From Doryteuthis pealeii (taxonomy: Eukaryota > Mollusca > Cephalopoda > Myopsida > Loliginidae), in contig CM042156.1 in assembly GCA_023376005.1 (NCBI GenBank), forward strand, positions 47,621,092-47,685,091: a DNA stretch of 64,000 nt. Reading direction: 5' to 3'. Within the stretch, counting starts at the first letter, position 1, and the number at the start of each line of letters is the position of its first letter. Below are positions 1 through 11,935 of this stretch, piece by piece. The notes below the pieces were generated by a model. That model was not told the DNA's origin. It did no database searches and saw nothing but the letters and a program-made list of their open reading frames with translations. The position numbers and the translations under genes are program-made.

Positions 1-265
1 AACAAGAAAAATAACAGTAATTTTATTCTTTACTTCCTATTTTAACTAAATAGTTAAATGAGGAAAATTTAGCAATGAAAGACGGCTGTGAGAAAAGAGT
101 AAGTTTCAGTTGTTCTTTATTTTTTATTATGCCCCCCCCCCTCTGTTTCAAATATTTTTATCTGCTTTCTTATTTAGTTTCACTAGCATTTCTAATTTGA
201 TACAATATTTTATTACATTAAAACTTAAATACTTGCACCCGGCGGAGGGTGCATATATTTGCTAG
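1..265 (+). mobile_element. Helitron 3' end, truncated by window start
   Basis: The segment matches the 3' part of the complete Helitrons at 7110-7750 and 58712-59343. It ends with a hairpin (GCACCC at 235-240 with GGGTGC at 247-252), then CTAG at 262-265 followed by T, which is the Helitron 3' terminus. There is no coding capacity, so it is a non-autonomous copy. Confidence 0.75.
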
Positions 266-538
266 TATATATAATGTTGATTTACTCAGTTTCCTATGAG
301 AAGTGATGGCTATGTCATTTTTTTTTAATATGCAGGTGTTAATATTTGGATAAATCTTTCGCATCTTGTTGCCTGCTGATGGTCGGAAAACACACCAATC
401 AAAACATTGTGATAACCAGCACAACAAAGACCGTAAGCACTGTTTAAATAAACATACATAGACATCGACCGACTGATTCGTATCTCAGCTGTGAATCACA
501 ATCACGTCCATCTTCCCCCCCCCCCCCGTGCGGTAAGG
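266..538. other. Unassigned AT-rich DNA
   Basis: No gene or repeat boundary was recognised. There is a C homopolymer near 514-527. The short open frames here lack splice or domain support. Confidence 0.5.
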
Positions 539-1250
539 ACATGAAAATAGACAAATCATATTTGTGCTTTTCTATCTCTTTTCTTGAAGAGTGACATTTT
601 TTTCTTTATATATATATATTTTTTTTTTTTTCTGGGTCTTTCTTTACAGTTGATTAGATGTGCCAACTGCTTCTTCATTTTGTGACTCTCGAATTAAAAA
701 ATAAAATAAAAATAAAGAATATTATAAATGAGAATCAAAAAGTGATTCAGAAGAACATCTTGGTTTTTATTGGTAAGGGACATGAAAATAGACAAATCAT
801 ATTTGTGCTTTTCTGTCTCTTTTCTTGAAGAGTGACATTTTTTTCTTTATATATATATTTTTTTTCTTTTCTGGGTCTTTCTTTACAGTTGATTAGATGT
901 GCCAAACTGCTTCTTCATTTTGTGACTCTCAGAATTAAAAATAAAATAAAAATAAAGAATATTATAAATGAGAATCAAAAAGTGATTCAGAAGAACATCT
1001 TGGTTTTTATTGGTAAGGGACATGAAATAGACAAATCATATTTGTGCTTTTCTGTCTCTTTTCTTGAAGAGTGACATTTTTTTCTTTATATTTTTTTTTC
1101 TTTTCTGGATCTTTCTTTACAGTTGATTAGATGTGCCAATGCTTCTTCCTTTTGCGACTCACAGAATTAAAAAATAAATAAAATAAATAAATTATATTAT
1201 AAATGAGAATCTAAAAAGTGATTCAGAAGAACATCTTGGTGTTTATCGTA
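539..1250. repeat. Tandem repeat, three copies of about 240 bp
   Basis: Three consecutive copies begin near 539, 779 and 1020. Each contains the sequence GACATGAAA..GACAAATC, a T-rich block, and TTACAGTTGATTAGATGTGCC. Copies differ mainly by short AT or T indels. The open frame at 832-1074 follows the repeat and is not a gene. Confidence 0.85.
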
Positions 1251-1437
1251 AGAAAAACAAAACAAAACAAAACAAATGGATGCTGAACAGAAAACATTCT
1301 TTAATATGACAAATGAAGTGTTTTGTGGATTTTTAAAAATATTATTCTTAAAGGAATTAGTAGAAATGATTTCCACACAGATATATTCTTTTGCCTTACT
1401 TCATTGTCTAAATTTGTGGGGTTATATATTTTCTCAA

Positions 1438-1439
<2 letters not shown>

Positions 1440-1508
<69 letters not shown>
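1440..1508. repeat. (CT)n(AT)n compound microsatellite
   Basis: About 20 bases of CT are followed by about 48 bases of AT alternation. Confidence 0.95.
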
Positions 1509-1512
<4 letters not shown>

Positions 1513-1900
1513 GCCAGATCTTAGCCCTGAAGAGCATTAAGCGAAACTTTTAATAGGTTCGTCTGACTCATTAGATTTATCTTTATCATTTGCTCTACTT
1601 AGGTATCGAGCACTTTTTACTTATTAGCTTTAGTCTCCTGGCGGTTTTATATGAATATATATATCTTATATATATATGCATAAAATGTTTTTTCTTTTGG
1701 CCAAAATATTGTACCAATAGATTATTTTTTGTTGGTACGATTATCTTGGTCTTTTCTTTTTTACAAAATTTTTTTCTTCCCGGTTGATGTTTGGTAGTAT
1801 ATTTTTACAATCAAACTATTTGCTGGGTTTTTTCTCACCGCGAGGATTTACCAACAAGTTTGGTATATTAAATCATATTGTCACTATTTCAGCTTTTGCT
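1509..1900 (+). repeat. Dispersed repeat, inverted copy at 30716-31037
   Basis: This segment is repeated in reverse orientation at 30716-31037, with over 85% identity by eye. It includes the blocks GTCTGACTCATTAGATTTAT and CACCGCGAGGATTTACCAA. The family is not identified. A segment reading CCTGAAGAGCATTAAGCGAAAC resembles a hammerhead core but does not fold as one. Confidence 0.7.
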
Positions 1901-2072
1901 GGAATGGCGTACCAAAGGCAGTATTATTGGTAGAGTGCTCAATATAAAATAGAGCTGTTATATAATATAATAAAATACGCACATCATTTTATCCAATCAT
2001 ACACATCCTATGTCTATTGAATTTTCTGGATTATTTTGAAAAATTTTTGATTTTCCTTGCATTTGAAACATC

Positions 2073-2115
2073 TTCACCTGATGATTGCCTCGCATGAAAC
2101 CAATATGGTCGTGAA
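2073..2115 (+). ncRNA. Candidate type I hammerhead ribozyme
   Basis: Stem I pairs TTCAC (2073-2077) with GTGAA (2111-2115). The core CTGATGA is at 2078-2084. Stem II pairs TGC (2086-2088) with GCA (2092-2094), but the closing pair is a T-T mismatch (2085/2095) where G-C is normal. GAAA is at 2096-2099. Stem III pairs ACCA with TGGT, and the cleavage triplet GTC ends at 2110. All core elements occur in the right order. The weak stem II lowers confidence. Confidence 0.55.
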
Positions 2116-2157
2116 TGTTCCTTTGTCACCTAATAAATAGATATGCAAAACCTTTAT

Positions 2158-2162
2158 ATATT

Positions 2163-2219
<57 letters not shown>

Positions 2220-2220
2220 G
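2158..2220. repeat. (AT)n microsatellite
   Basis: Uninterrupted AT alternation of about 50 bases. Confidence 0.95.
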
Positions 2221-2221
2221 T

Positions 2222-2520
2222 ATAATAGAAAAGGTGACTTACTGGTGAATATGGTCACAATGGTTAGTTGATGCAAAATTCAGAAAGGTAAGACAGCGAT
2301 ATAACAAATAAAAAGTGCTCAATACGTTAGTAGAGTAAATTTATACTTTCGTACTTTGAATTTGAAACCAGCATTTATAGAATACTTTCTCATAACGAAC
2401 CGTTTATCGCAAAAGACACACACGTGTAATCGACTGCAATAAATCAATATCTTGATTAATTCATTGGATTTAACCCTGAAGATCCTTATGGTGAAGGTTA
2501 TCACTTGTACCTATATTGCA
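2222..2520. other. Unassigned AT-rich DNA
   Basis: I see no gene, SINE or terminal repeat here. Confidence 0.5.
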
Positions 2521-2562
<42 letters not shown>

Positions 2563-2616
2563 CTGCATGTATGTCTGCGTGTGTGTGTATGTGTGTGTAT
2601 GAATAATATCAAATAT
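2521..2616. repeat. (AT)n(GT)n compound microsatellite
   Basis: AT alternation grades into GT alternation with a few interruptions. A (CA)n tract lies at 2757-2776. Confidence 0.9.
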
Positions 2617-3007
2617 TTCCGAGATAGGATTCAACCAAAATAAAGAACTAACATGCATAACATTGAGTTGGAAGATGGTAGATATTGATTAAATATATGT
2701 AGTTTTTTTTAGGTAAATCTTTCTTTTGAAGGTTGATTTTTTAAATAAGTGATTGTTACACACACACACACACACATGTGCGTGCATATATTTGTATATA
2801 TTAAAATATAATATTATTTTGTGACAGATTATAATATGTCTTTTTGTCTGGAATATATTAATTACAACACAAACTATATTTACCAATTTTTTTTTATTTT
2901 TTAAAAATAATAATTTTATTTTTAAAATGTTAATTTTACATAAAAAAATAAAAATTTATATATATCAAAAATAGTTCAGTGAAAAGTTTTGCAAATGATA
3001 TTAAAAA

Positions 3008-3295
3008 TGTGATTTTAATAAATATATGATTTTTTGATTTCTAATTTTGTTATCTTTTGAATATGAAAAATCTTAAAATCTTAAACAAAATTTTTTAAAA
3101 TAACTGTAATTTTATTCTTTAATTACTAAAATTTTTTTTTACAATGAAAGACAGTAATAATGAAAAAATTGTCAAAAGTTGTTTATTTGTTATTTTTCTA
3201 TTTTCTTAATATTTCTTCAATATCCATTTTTATTCATATATATATATTATTATATTAAAACTTAAAATATTTCGGAGGGTGCATATATTTGCTAG
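3008..3295 (+). mobile_element. Decayed Helitron 3' segment
   Basis: It is similar to the 3' half of the Helitron at 58712-59343 and ends in GGAGGGTGCATATATTTGCTAG at 3274-3295. The 5' arm of the terminal hairpin has decayed and the 5' end is missing. Confidence 0.55.
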
Positions 3296-3376
3296 TATAA
3301 ATAAAGTTTACATACATATATATGAGGTTAAGTAAACAAACAAATGTGTTTATTTTTATATGGCTTTAAGCCGACA

Positions 3377-3608
3377 ATTTTTGGAGGAAATGTGCTTAAT
3401 TGAAGTCATACCTAATTTTGAAAATTAATTAGTTAATAATAAATGAATTTAGGCGGGCATATATGTTCAAATGTAAGGCTAAACTGACATTTTCTCAATT
3501 TGTTTAGCCTTACATTCGAACATATATGCCCGCCTAAATTCATTAATTATTAACTAATTAATTTTCAAAATTAGGTATAACTTCAATTAAGCACATATCC
3601 TCCAAAAA

Positions 3609-3610
<2 letters not shown>
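3377..3610. repeat. Long fold-back inverted repeat (arms about 108 bp)
   Basis: The left arm (about 3377-3484) and right arm (about 3502-3610) are reverse complements with only a few mismatches, separated by 17 bases. A single copy of the arm lies at about 21830-21950, directly downstream of the hammerhead ribozyme there. This hairpin is therefore two inverted copies of that repeat's body. Confidence 0.9.
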
Positions 3611-3616
<6 letters not shown>

Positions 3617-3652
<36 letters not shown>

Positions 3653-3661
3653 CAATATATA
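3617..3661. repeat. (AT)n microsatellite
   Basis: AT alternation next to the fold-back repeat. Confidence 0.9.
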
Positions 3662-3663
3662 TA

Positions 3664-3949
3664 TTTACCAATCCCTCCACATGAGTAGGATGTGACACAA
3701 GGTCAATTTCTTAAGCAGAGTTTAACATGCTTGAATTCAGAGTTTTCCTTCTAGACAGGTTGCTATACAAAGGTTGAAGAGCCCAATCTACCTCACTATT
3801 TACCCATAGCTGGAGGGGAAGTAGTTGGATTCATACCTTTCCCATGGGTATTAGTGCTATGTGAAATGTAAATAGCCTCGTCCAGGATTTGAATTCGTCT
3901 CATCATGCCCATTTCCTACAACAATAACCATTACACCACGCACCTCCAT
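3664..3949 (-). mobile_element. tRNA-derived SINE
   Basis: On the minus strand it begins GGAGGTGCGTGGTGTAATGG, an A-box-like tRNA head, followed by a B-box-like segment (AATTCAAATCCTGG). Further copies lie at 5177-5402, 31152-31420, 49129-49400 and, in part, 54246-54380. Five copies in one window support a dispersed SINE family. Confidence 0.7.
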
Positions 3950-4266
3950 ATATATTCACATATACAGAGTAGAATATGAATAGAGAAATGAAAACCTTCA
4001 ATTTTTTTAGATATAAATTTATTTCAGCCACTTGGCTTTTTCATATCTGATTTCCAAATGGACAAGGATTACAGATCAGAATGTGATATTAATAGTTTCG
4101 GTTAGGGGCTGAAGATATGCATTAAATATATTTTTTAATCCTTTGTAACTGATATATCCAGGTTAAGGGATATATTATGAAGTTGGTATTTGGTATATTA
4201 TCGCAGTAGTAGCTGGTGCGTCGAATAGCAGTACGTCTTCCGAGCAGTCGTGGAGGTATTCTGACT

Positions 4267-4735
4267 GGTAGGCGAGTAATTTTAGACTAGTAGACTTAGG
4301 GGCATTTACATGTGTCCCACTTTCACACAATATAGCACAAGGCCATTGTATGTGGGCACCACCCACAAGCCGAGACTCATGGGTGGCAGGTAGAAAAATT
4401 GCGTCGATCCCGTTGGCATTGCCCCTCAAGGGGGCGCCTGGGATCGACGCTATTAATTAAACACAACCTGTCCAGGGCCGAAGCTCACTGGACTGGTAGG
4501 CTTAGGGGTATTTACATGTGTCCCACTTTCACACGATATGGCACAAGGCCATTGTATGTGGGCACCACCCACAAGCCGAGACTCATGGGTGGCAGGTAGA
4601 AAAATTGCGTCGATCCCGTTGGCATTGTCCCTCAAGGGGGCGCCTGGGATCGACGCTATTAATTAACCACAACCTGTCCAGGGCCGAAGCTCACTGGACT
4701 GGTAGGTTTAGGCACTTGTACCACCACTGTGTCGA
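4267..4735. repeat. Dispersed GC-richer repeat, tandem dimer of 206 bp
   Basis: Two near-identical units sit in tandem; ATTTACATGTGTCCCAC recurs at 4304 and 4510. The shared block GGGTGGCAGGTAGAAAAATT also occurs in inverted form at 11840-11890, inside the hAT element. The open frames on both strands repeat with the unit and are not genes. Confidence 0.8.
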
Positions 4736-5176
4736 ATATTTATAGATGACACTGTCCAATCAGATTATAGTTAGGGGGTACCAAGGTATTTACATATTCA
4801 TCACATCAGTAACAAAGGATTTTTTTTTAACATTCTGTGTTTTTCTTTGGTTTTTTTATTTTTTGTTTTTTTTAAGCCTTTCAATCCTCTAAACCCAATC
4901 AACTTGCATACACTCTCACACATAAATATACAAACTGGAAAATTATCTTAATTTTTTAAGATTATGAGTGTGGGTGTGTCTATTAATTTAAAAAAACAAA
5001 ACAAAAAAAAACAAATACTGAATGTAATTTTTGAGACTTGTAAATAATGTAACTTTTCCTATCCCGAATTTAGATGGATAAACAAAGATGTTCGTCTAAA
5101 AAATATATGAAATGATGAAAATATTTCATCTGAGAAATTTATACAGTCAAGAAAGACTGAGGAGTACATATTTATC
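4736..5176. other. Unassigned AT-rich DNA
   Basis: No gene or repeat termini were recognised. Confidence 0.5.
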
Positions 5177-5402
5177 TACCAACCCCTCCACACGAGCAGG
5201 ATGTGACACAAAGTCAATCATTTAGGCTGAGTTTAACAGGTTTGAATTCAGAGTGTTCCTTCTCCTAGACTGGTTGGGAGAGCAGGTAGATGCATACCTT
5301 TCCCAAAGGTATTAGTGCTATGTGAAATGTAGACAGCTTTGTCTAGGATTTGAACTCAGATTGACAAATCCATTTCCTCTAACCATTACACCACACACCT
5401 CG
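5177..5402 (-). mobile_element. tRNA-derived SINE
   Basis: Second copy of the 3664-3949 family in the same orientation, with internal deletions. The tRNA-like head is at the right end (AACCATTACACCACACACCT on the + strand). Confidence 0.7.
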
Positions 5403-5514
5403 AGGCTGAGGAGTATATCAGTTAAAATATTGTGTTTAAAAAAAATGAAGACAACGCTTTGAAAAATGAAAATATTTAATCTAAGATATTTACGGCAGGA
5501 ACAGAGAGGATTGC

Positions 5515-6430
5515 TTTGTTGTAACATCTGATGATGAGTGGAGAACAGTCTGGCTTAAATATGGCTCTAAATTATAGAATACAATTCTATATTTTTAAAT
5601 AAATACACGTATACATTTCTCTTCCCAAATTTAAGGAAAAAAAAATAAAATAAACATACAACACCATCCTTTTTCCAAACTTATGGAAAAGTAATTAAAT
5701 CAAACACACGAACACAAATCCTTTTCCAAAGATTTAAGGAAAAGTGATTAAACCAATTGTTTACACAAAAATCAGAATCGATTGGCTGGGTTAGCATTGT
5801 TCACTACTACGTCCGCGCGTTTGCGCCAAAAAGTTAATTACTTTTGGATCCTATCTCCTGATTATAAAAGATGGATAAGAAATCAACAATTGGACAGAAC
5901 CCATTTCGCTATCAGAGAGGACAGGATTCATTTCGCTAGCAGACGACACAGACTTCATCTCACGTTCAAACCGGACACATTCCGACGACCACAAACAAAC
6001 ATACAGATATCGTCTCGCTGCCAGATAGAACAACGGCCAAGAAACAGGTGTTTCGAACGAACGACTTCACTCCCTCAACACAATTACTACTACTACCAGT
6101 ATTCTTACCACTTCGTTCTACCTACATCAAGAATCCTTTTCAACAGGTCAGATACACAAACTTATTTCTCATTTCTGTCCACATCAAAACGAACTTTTCC
6201 AAACTTAACATACGAACTTTTTACATTTTACATTACACATATCAACTACACTATTCCTTTCGAACATTTACATATTTGTTGAATACTTGCAAATTTATTC
6301 TCCGTCAATTTCAATACACCAGTTCGCCTCTACAAAATTATTATTGCAGATTTATTCTCTGAATAAATTTATTTGTTATATTATAATTGTATGCATTTGT
6401 TTTATTATTTCTCCGTGATTTCTGCCTAAC
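5515..6430 (+). mobile_element. Possible solo LTR
   Basis: The segment resembles an LTR. It has a TATA-like element (GATTATAAAAGATGG near 5860), a G/C-richer transcribed-like stretch after it, and AATAAA near 6362. Termini and a target duplication could not be fixed. The 166-residue open frame at 5782-6282 has no recognisable domain. Confidence 0.3.
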
Positions 6431-6876
6431 TGTGTCATATATTTTATTCGTCATTTCTAATATAATTGAACACACATACTCATAAATCCTCTACAAAATA
6501 GAACCATAAATATGAAGACAACAGTCTTAAACAAATTATGCATTTTCTGTTAAGAATTAACCCAGTTCTTAAAAGATTGTCTTTTGCTGGGGAAAAAAAA
6601 CAAAAAAGGTTACTGAGTCAAAATTTTCATTTGTATTCTACTGCAAAATATTTTGCAAAAAAAAAAATTAAAAAAAAAAACAACAATAAAAACAAAAACA
6701 TTTGTGCATATTGTCTTGTTTATTCAAACCTACAAGGATTATGGGTGAGTAAAAAAAATATTGGACCCCAGGGGATTCTTCCTGTGAAAGTCTTCAAAAA
6801 ATGCTGATTCTGTGTTATTAAAGACTCTTGTACTTTTGGGAGGAAATGCTATTATTTTCATGTTTCAGCAAAACAC
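6431..6876. other. Unassigned AT-rich DNA
   Basis: No gene was recognised. The open frame at 6538-6807 is low-complexity lysine/asparagine. Confidence 0.5.
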
Positions 6877-6962
6877 AAGAAATAGTGACACTGGTTGACT
6901 GTCGCACAGCATCACCAAACACAAGAAATAGTGACACTGGTTGACTGTCGCACAGCATCGCC
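6877..6962. repeat. Tandem duplication of about 43 bp
   Basis: AGAAATAGTGACACTGGTTG and its flanks are repeated twice head to tail. Confidence 0.85.
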
Positions 6963-7109
6963 CTACCCAGCCAACCAACCAATTAAAGAAATTGCCAAAG
7001 AATTAACATATTTAATTTACAAAATAAAAAATAAATAATTATTTTCCAATTACTGAGATATTTTGTATTATTTAGAATTTTCAGACTGTTGTCCTTATCT
7101 TTATTTTTA

Positions 7110-7750
7110 CTAGCAAATTTATGCACCCTCCGGGTGCAAGTTTTTAAGTTTTAATATAATAAAATATCATGTTAAATTAGAAAGGCTAATAAAACTGAAT
7201 AAGAATGCAAATAAAAAGATTTGAATCAGAGGGAGTATAATCGAAAAATAGAACAACTTTGAAACTAACTCTTCCATCATTTTCCATTACTCCCGTCATT
7301 CATTGGTAAATGTTCCTAATTAAACTATTTAGTTAAATTAGGAAGTAAAAAATAAAATTACAGTTATTTCTTCCTGTTAATGGATTTCTTTTAAGATTTA
7401 TCCCCGAGATTTTTGCTTATATTCATTAAGGTAAAACCAAACAATTAGAAATCAATAATACTAAGCATATATTTATTAAAATCAATTTTTTAAGATCAAT
7501 ATGCAAATTAGCCTTCCCATTCACACTGTAATCCACTATTTTGTTGTATATATAAATACAATTGCGTGTTATTAGTATGTAGATATGGTCAATAGTATTA
7601 ATAATGTGAAACAATTTTATTAATCATTGAGGTTTAAATAAAAATAAAATCATGCAGAATGTCATGTAAATAACAAAGGGAATTGTAACTTGTATACAAA
7701 TATAGTTTCGGTTACAGACAGACATACCCACAATCTCCATTATAATAAGA
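7110..7750 (-). mobile_element. Complete non-autonomous Helitron (641 bp)
   Basis: On the minus strand the element begins TCTTATTATAATGGAGATTG at 7750, preceded by A. It ends with a hairpin (GCACCC/GGGTGC, + strand 7123-7137) and CTAG at 7110-7113, followed by T. These are Helitron hallmarks: TC start, hairpin plus CTRR end, insertion between A and T, and no target duplication. It aligns end to end with 58712-59343. No Rep or helicase coding is present, so a trans-acting source is needed. Confidence 0.85.
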
Positions 7751-7959
7751 TATACACAATGTTTCAGCCTCTGGCCTTCTTCAGATATTTCTTGTGGAAC
7801 TTGGGAAACTTATTGTTAAACTTGGGAGCATTCATGTTGTAATGAAGAACCTCCACGGAACTTCAAATCGAACCTGTTATGATATTTAATTTTCATTCCA
7901 TTAACCAGATGTTACAAGGTACACGTATACAAGTGTTAAGCTATGTTAAGTATTCTATG

Positions 7960-8690
7960 TTATTATTGCCCAAAACGACAATTTTTCCAAGCCTTAGTTG
8001 TATCAGTGCTACTGTATGGCTGCACCATTTGGACTCTAATGAAGCCTGAGATTCTCTCTCGTGNTATACTCTGCGAATGTAGCAAACTAGCACAACGAGA
8101 ATACAAAAAACTAGACACGACTGGGTTGGGAAGGTGATTCCACTGGGAATATATGGCAAGAAATTAAATTTTGACCACACAACAAAATGGTATATGCATA
8201 AACCAGAAATCTGTTCTTGAGAACGAAACGCACAAAATTCTCTGGACTTTGAAATTAAAACGGATCACCTTATCCCAGCAAGAAGACCAGAACCTTAGTG
8301 TTGATTAACAAAAAAGAAAGAACTGTCAATGGTGGATTTTGTAGTGCCAGCGGATCACAGGGTGCATAGTTAAAGGAAAATGAAAAAATTGACAAATATC
8401 TGGACCTTGCCAGAGAACTGAAAAAGTTATGGAATATGAAAGTGAAAGTTATACCAATTGTGTTGGTGCACTTGGAACAGTCCCAAAAGCATTTAGAAAA
8501 GGGTTTGGAAAGTTTGGATATCAGAGGAAGGATTGAAACCATCAGAACACTGCACTGCTGCAATCTGCAGAATACTCAGAAGAGTCCTGGAGACCTGAGG
8601 AGACTTGCTGTCACTCAGACTCCAGTGAAAGACCATCAGCTAACACTGATGTGAAAACTCAAAAGGGTGAAATAATAATAATGATAATTA
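7960..8690 (+). pseudogene. LINE reverse transcriptase C-terminal remnant and 3' tail
   Basis: Translation at 7985-8045 gives a LINE post-RT motif (QALVVSVLLYGCTIWTLM). Across 8290-8600, in several frames, segments such as VDFVVPADHRV, LARELKKLWNMKVKVIPIV and ILRRVLET match the C-terminal region common in animal LINE ORF2 proteins. Frameshifts and stops are frequent, so the copy is dead. It ends in a TAA-type tail near 8670-8690. One ambiguous base is at 8064. Confidence 0.7.
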
Positions 8691-8693
8691 ATA

Positions 8694-8755
8694 TATGTGT
8701 ATGTGTCGTGTGTATGTGTGTGTGTGTGGTGTGGTGTGTGTGTTGTGTGTGTGGT
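8694..8755. repeat. (GT)n microsatellite
   Basis: GT alternation with a few interruptions. Confidence 0.85.
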
Positions 8756-9569
8756 GGATGAAATGATGTGTGGATAAAATGATGTAAAAAACACAAGATA
8801 AATTAACTGAATTTATTTTTCAACTTTAAATTGCCGATATTACAATATTTAGAGCCCCGATTTTCCGTCTCAAATTTTTCTAAATTCCGTTTCCACTTTT
8901 AGTCAGTTCCGTTTTTTTTCCGTTTCCACTTTTGGTAATTCCCATTTTTATAGTATTTTTGTGAAAAAATTGAAATAAAATTTGCTATAATTATTAAAAC
9001 TGAAAACAAAAACATAATTCAAAGTTTTATTACATATAAAGAAATAGCAAATGTCTACAATTCTTTTTGAAATTGTGAAATGAAAGTCCAAAAATAAATT
9101 ATATGTAAAAATAAATATGAACATGACTAAACAATGAAATGTTGCAGTGCATAATTATCTTTGAGGTAGAACTTTTAATCAGAGCTTATTCAGATTGTTT
9201 TTGTGTTTTTAAGTAAAGGGATCCATATTGATTTATAATCATTTATTCACAATATTAAAATTAACAGAAAAAATCACATTTAAAGAATCAACAGCAAATA
9301 ACTTGCATCTTAACAATAAATATCTGAGAATGTCAAACATTTTGACTAAAATTTACAAAACAGGAATTAAACCATAATAATTGAATCTTTGTAAGAAAAT
9401 ATAAAAACAAATTTGATATATTAATTCAAAATTTGAATTAAACAATTTATCTCAAGTTGAAATACTCCTCAAATTTAAAATTGATATTTCCCAAATAAAG
9501 AAATTACCAATCTTCGAATCTCTTTTCTAAATCTCCATTGTAATACAACATTGTAAGTTTGCTGGGTTT

Positions 9570-11332
9570 TCAAGGAATAAGACTTTCACGTTGTTTATTT
9601 AGTAAATGTTTAATCTGAGAAAATGAACGTTCAACATCTACGCTGGTAACAGGCATCCATATGACCTTATTGGCAATCTGTTCCAGAAGGGGAAATCTAC
9701 TCTTATTTGCATTCCAAAATGCTGGAATGTTAAAAGGATTTAGTAAGTCATCTTGGTAATTCACATAAATTTGTAATTCTTCAAGAAGGTCAGTAGAAGG
9801 ATCTTGCAAGTCCTTAATGGCTGCAAAACTATCAATGTCATGGCTTATACAAGGTAGCTGTCTAGGATCAAACAGACGAGATGCCTTGTAAAAGCTATAT
9901 ACAGGGTTAGCATCGATGGTATTTATTCAGTTTTGAATAAGATGTGCTGAACAAATCTTGGAAATTTGAGAAAACTCTCCCCCTCTCTGTATTTTCTAGT
10001 TCAGAAAGAAGACGGTCAGTTTCTACACCAAATGTTGATTTTGATGTACCAGTATGCAAATACTGTTTTACATCCTCCATCATGTTATAAACAACACATG
10101 CAAGCGGAGACTTGGTTTCTTCTAAGCTTGTTAAAACTGTTATTAAACGGATTCAGTTCTTTTTTATAAAAGGTAAATTCAGGTGCAAATTATGGTAAGA
10201 GGCATGATGTAGTCGATCATCATCTACTAATTCGAGAATCCTATCTACTGCAAAGCCGTGGCTCTTTTCTTGTTTAAAGAACCCTTCATAAAATTGCACA
10301 AAGGATGGGTGATATTTGACTGCATTAAACCAGGAATTCCATCTGGTTGCCACTGGCACAGGGGGTAATTTCATATGTTCCTTAGGCAAGGAACCTTCAA
10401 GCCATTTAAGGTATCGCTTTTTTTGACTAGCCTTTTTAAAAAAGGCTGACTTGATGAATGTAATGAGCTGGGTAACATTATCAAATGCTGACCAGTGTGA
10501 AAATACTTCACCAACAAGATTTATGATATGGGCTAAGCACAACACATGGTAACTGTTAGAAAAGACATTTGATAATACTTCCTTATGAGCTTTTTTACAA
10601 TAAGCTGCAGAATCAATTACAAATGCAACAATATCGTCAAATGCAATATCCACGTGAGTTACAGCTCGGATACATGCCTGACTTAAGGTTTGATAATTGC
10701 ATTCTCCCAAGGTTACAACATCAATGAGAAATGACTCCCCACGAATGCTTGCAATCACATTCAAAATGCTGTGGTCACAACAGTTATTTCATGTTATGAT
10801 GCTAACAGATTGATTAGTAAGTTTGGTTTTCAGGGCAGCAAAATGAAGAGTAAACAATTTTGGCAGATGAAGTTGCCTAACACAATTGACACTTGGAATT
10901 GCACCACCTTCCTTACAGTGTTTTAATAGAAATGACCTTTTATCAATTTTGTGTAGGGGAATGTCAGACAAAGTACACATTTTTTAAATCAAGAACAAAA
11001 TCATACCGTACTTCTTTACATTTAAACAAAGTTGTAATTGTCTTCTGTTTCAGTTGAGAAGACTTTGTTGCCAAATGATTTTTGGATTTTATATGATCTT
11101 TGATTGTGTCAACCCTAAAAATGTCAACACTATGAAGATATAATTTGCAAAATAACATATTTTCTTCTGCATAAAAGTCATCAGGAAATTGCTCTACTTT
11201 AGCTTTAGCACAAATTTTACATACTGGGGTCACTTTTTGTATTTTTAGAGGAGCAGGTCCAACTTTTGAGGTTGAAGGTGATTCACTATATTGATTTGAT
11301 TCAGCCATCTTGGCAATCCGTTGCTTATTCAT
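9570..11332 (-). pseudogene. hAT transposase, inactivated
   Basis: Reading from 11332 down, the N-terminus has a BED/CGBP1-like zinc finger (CKICAKAK, then HIKSKNH). Next comes IPLHKIDKR..LLKHCKEGGAIPSVN, then an RNase-H-like core (FVIDSAAYCKKAHKE, YHVLCLAHIINLVGE, PVATRWNSWF). The C-terminal hAT dimerisation region (FPLLEQIANKVIWMPV, VDVERSFSQIK) ends at 9570. The pieces lie in different frames. Between 10765 and 10790 the usual DETTD segment with the first catalytic aspartate is replaced by a stop and unrelated codons. The middle part (9810-10152) is scrambled. It is a dead copy. Confidence 0.85.
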
Positions 11333-11639
11333 ACAACTGGTTTTGAAAAATAGATAATATATGAAAAAATAATCATTGATAATTAATGATATTAGAGGAA
11401 TTTTTATTAAATTTAAATTTGTTTTACAATGGTGAAGTGATACAATTATGAACCGGGAGAATCCCTGTGTAACGGTAAGCTTCGGAGTAGACAAGCCAGT
11501 CGTTTCATAAAATGGTGTTTGAGAAAGTTTTTTCTTCATTTCTAAATTGTATGGTCACGTGATAGTAGCATTTACTTTTCTTTCGTCATATTCATAAAAC
11601 AAGTTTACAAGTTGTTTAGAATCTTTTACTTGGAAATTT

Positions 11640-11935
11640 TGTAAAAAATCAAACGGAGCCTTGAGGGGGCTTCGGCCAGGATCCAGTGAGTTTCGGCCGC
11701 TGGACCTGCCAGAGGTAAATTATAAGAGTCAATCCCAGGGGGCTATCACCCAGGCAATACCTGCCCCCTTGATTTAAAGGGGCAGGGTTGGGTTTATTGC
11801 CCAGCGCATGAGGCACCCCCTTGAGGGCGAATGCCGACGGGATCAACGCAATTTTCCACCTGCCACCCATGAGTCTCAGCTTGTGGGTGGTTCCACGTTA
11901 ATAGGGCCTTGTGCCTCACCTATAGACGTGGGGTG
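11640..11935 (-). repeat. Dispersed repeat nested in the hAT element
   Basis: GC-richer than its surroundings. Blocks GCCACCCATGAGTCTCAGC and CCCCTTGAGGGCGAATGCC match the 4267-4735 repeat in the opposite orientation. The open frame across it (11649-11870) reflects repeat composition. Confidence 0.65.

Noticed and set aside
1515..1580. Hammerhead-like CTGAAGAG..GCGAAAC segment
   Set aside because: Stem II would be 2 bp, stem III does not pair next to a NUH site, and no stem I strand flanks the core.
5782..6282. 166-residue + strand frame
   Set aside because: No domain, low-complexity H/Y/T-rich C-terminus, and it lies within an LTR-like segment.
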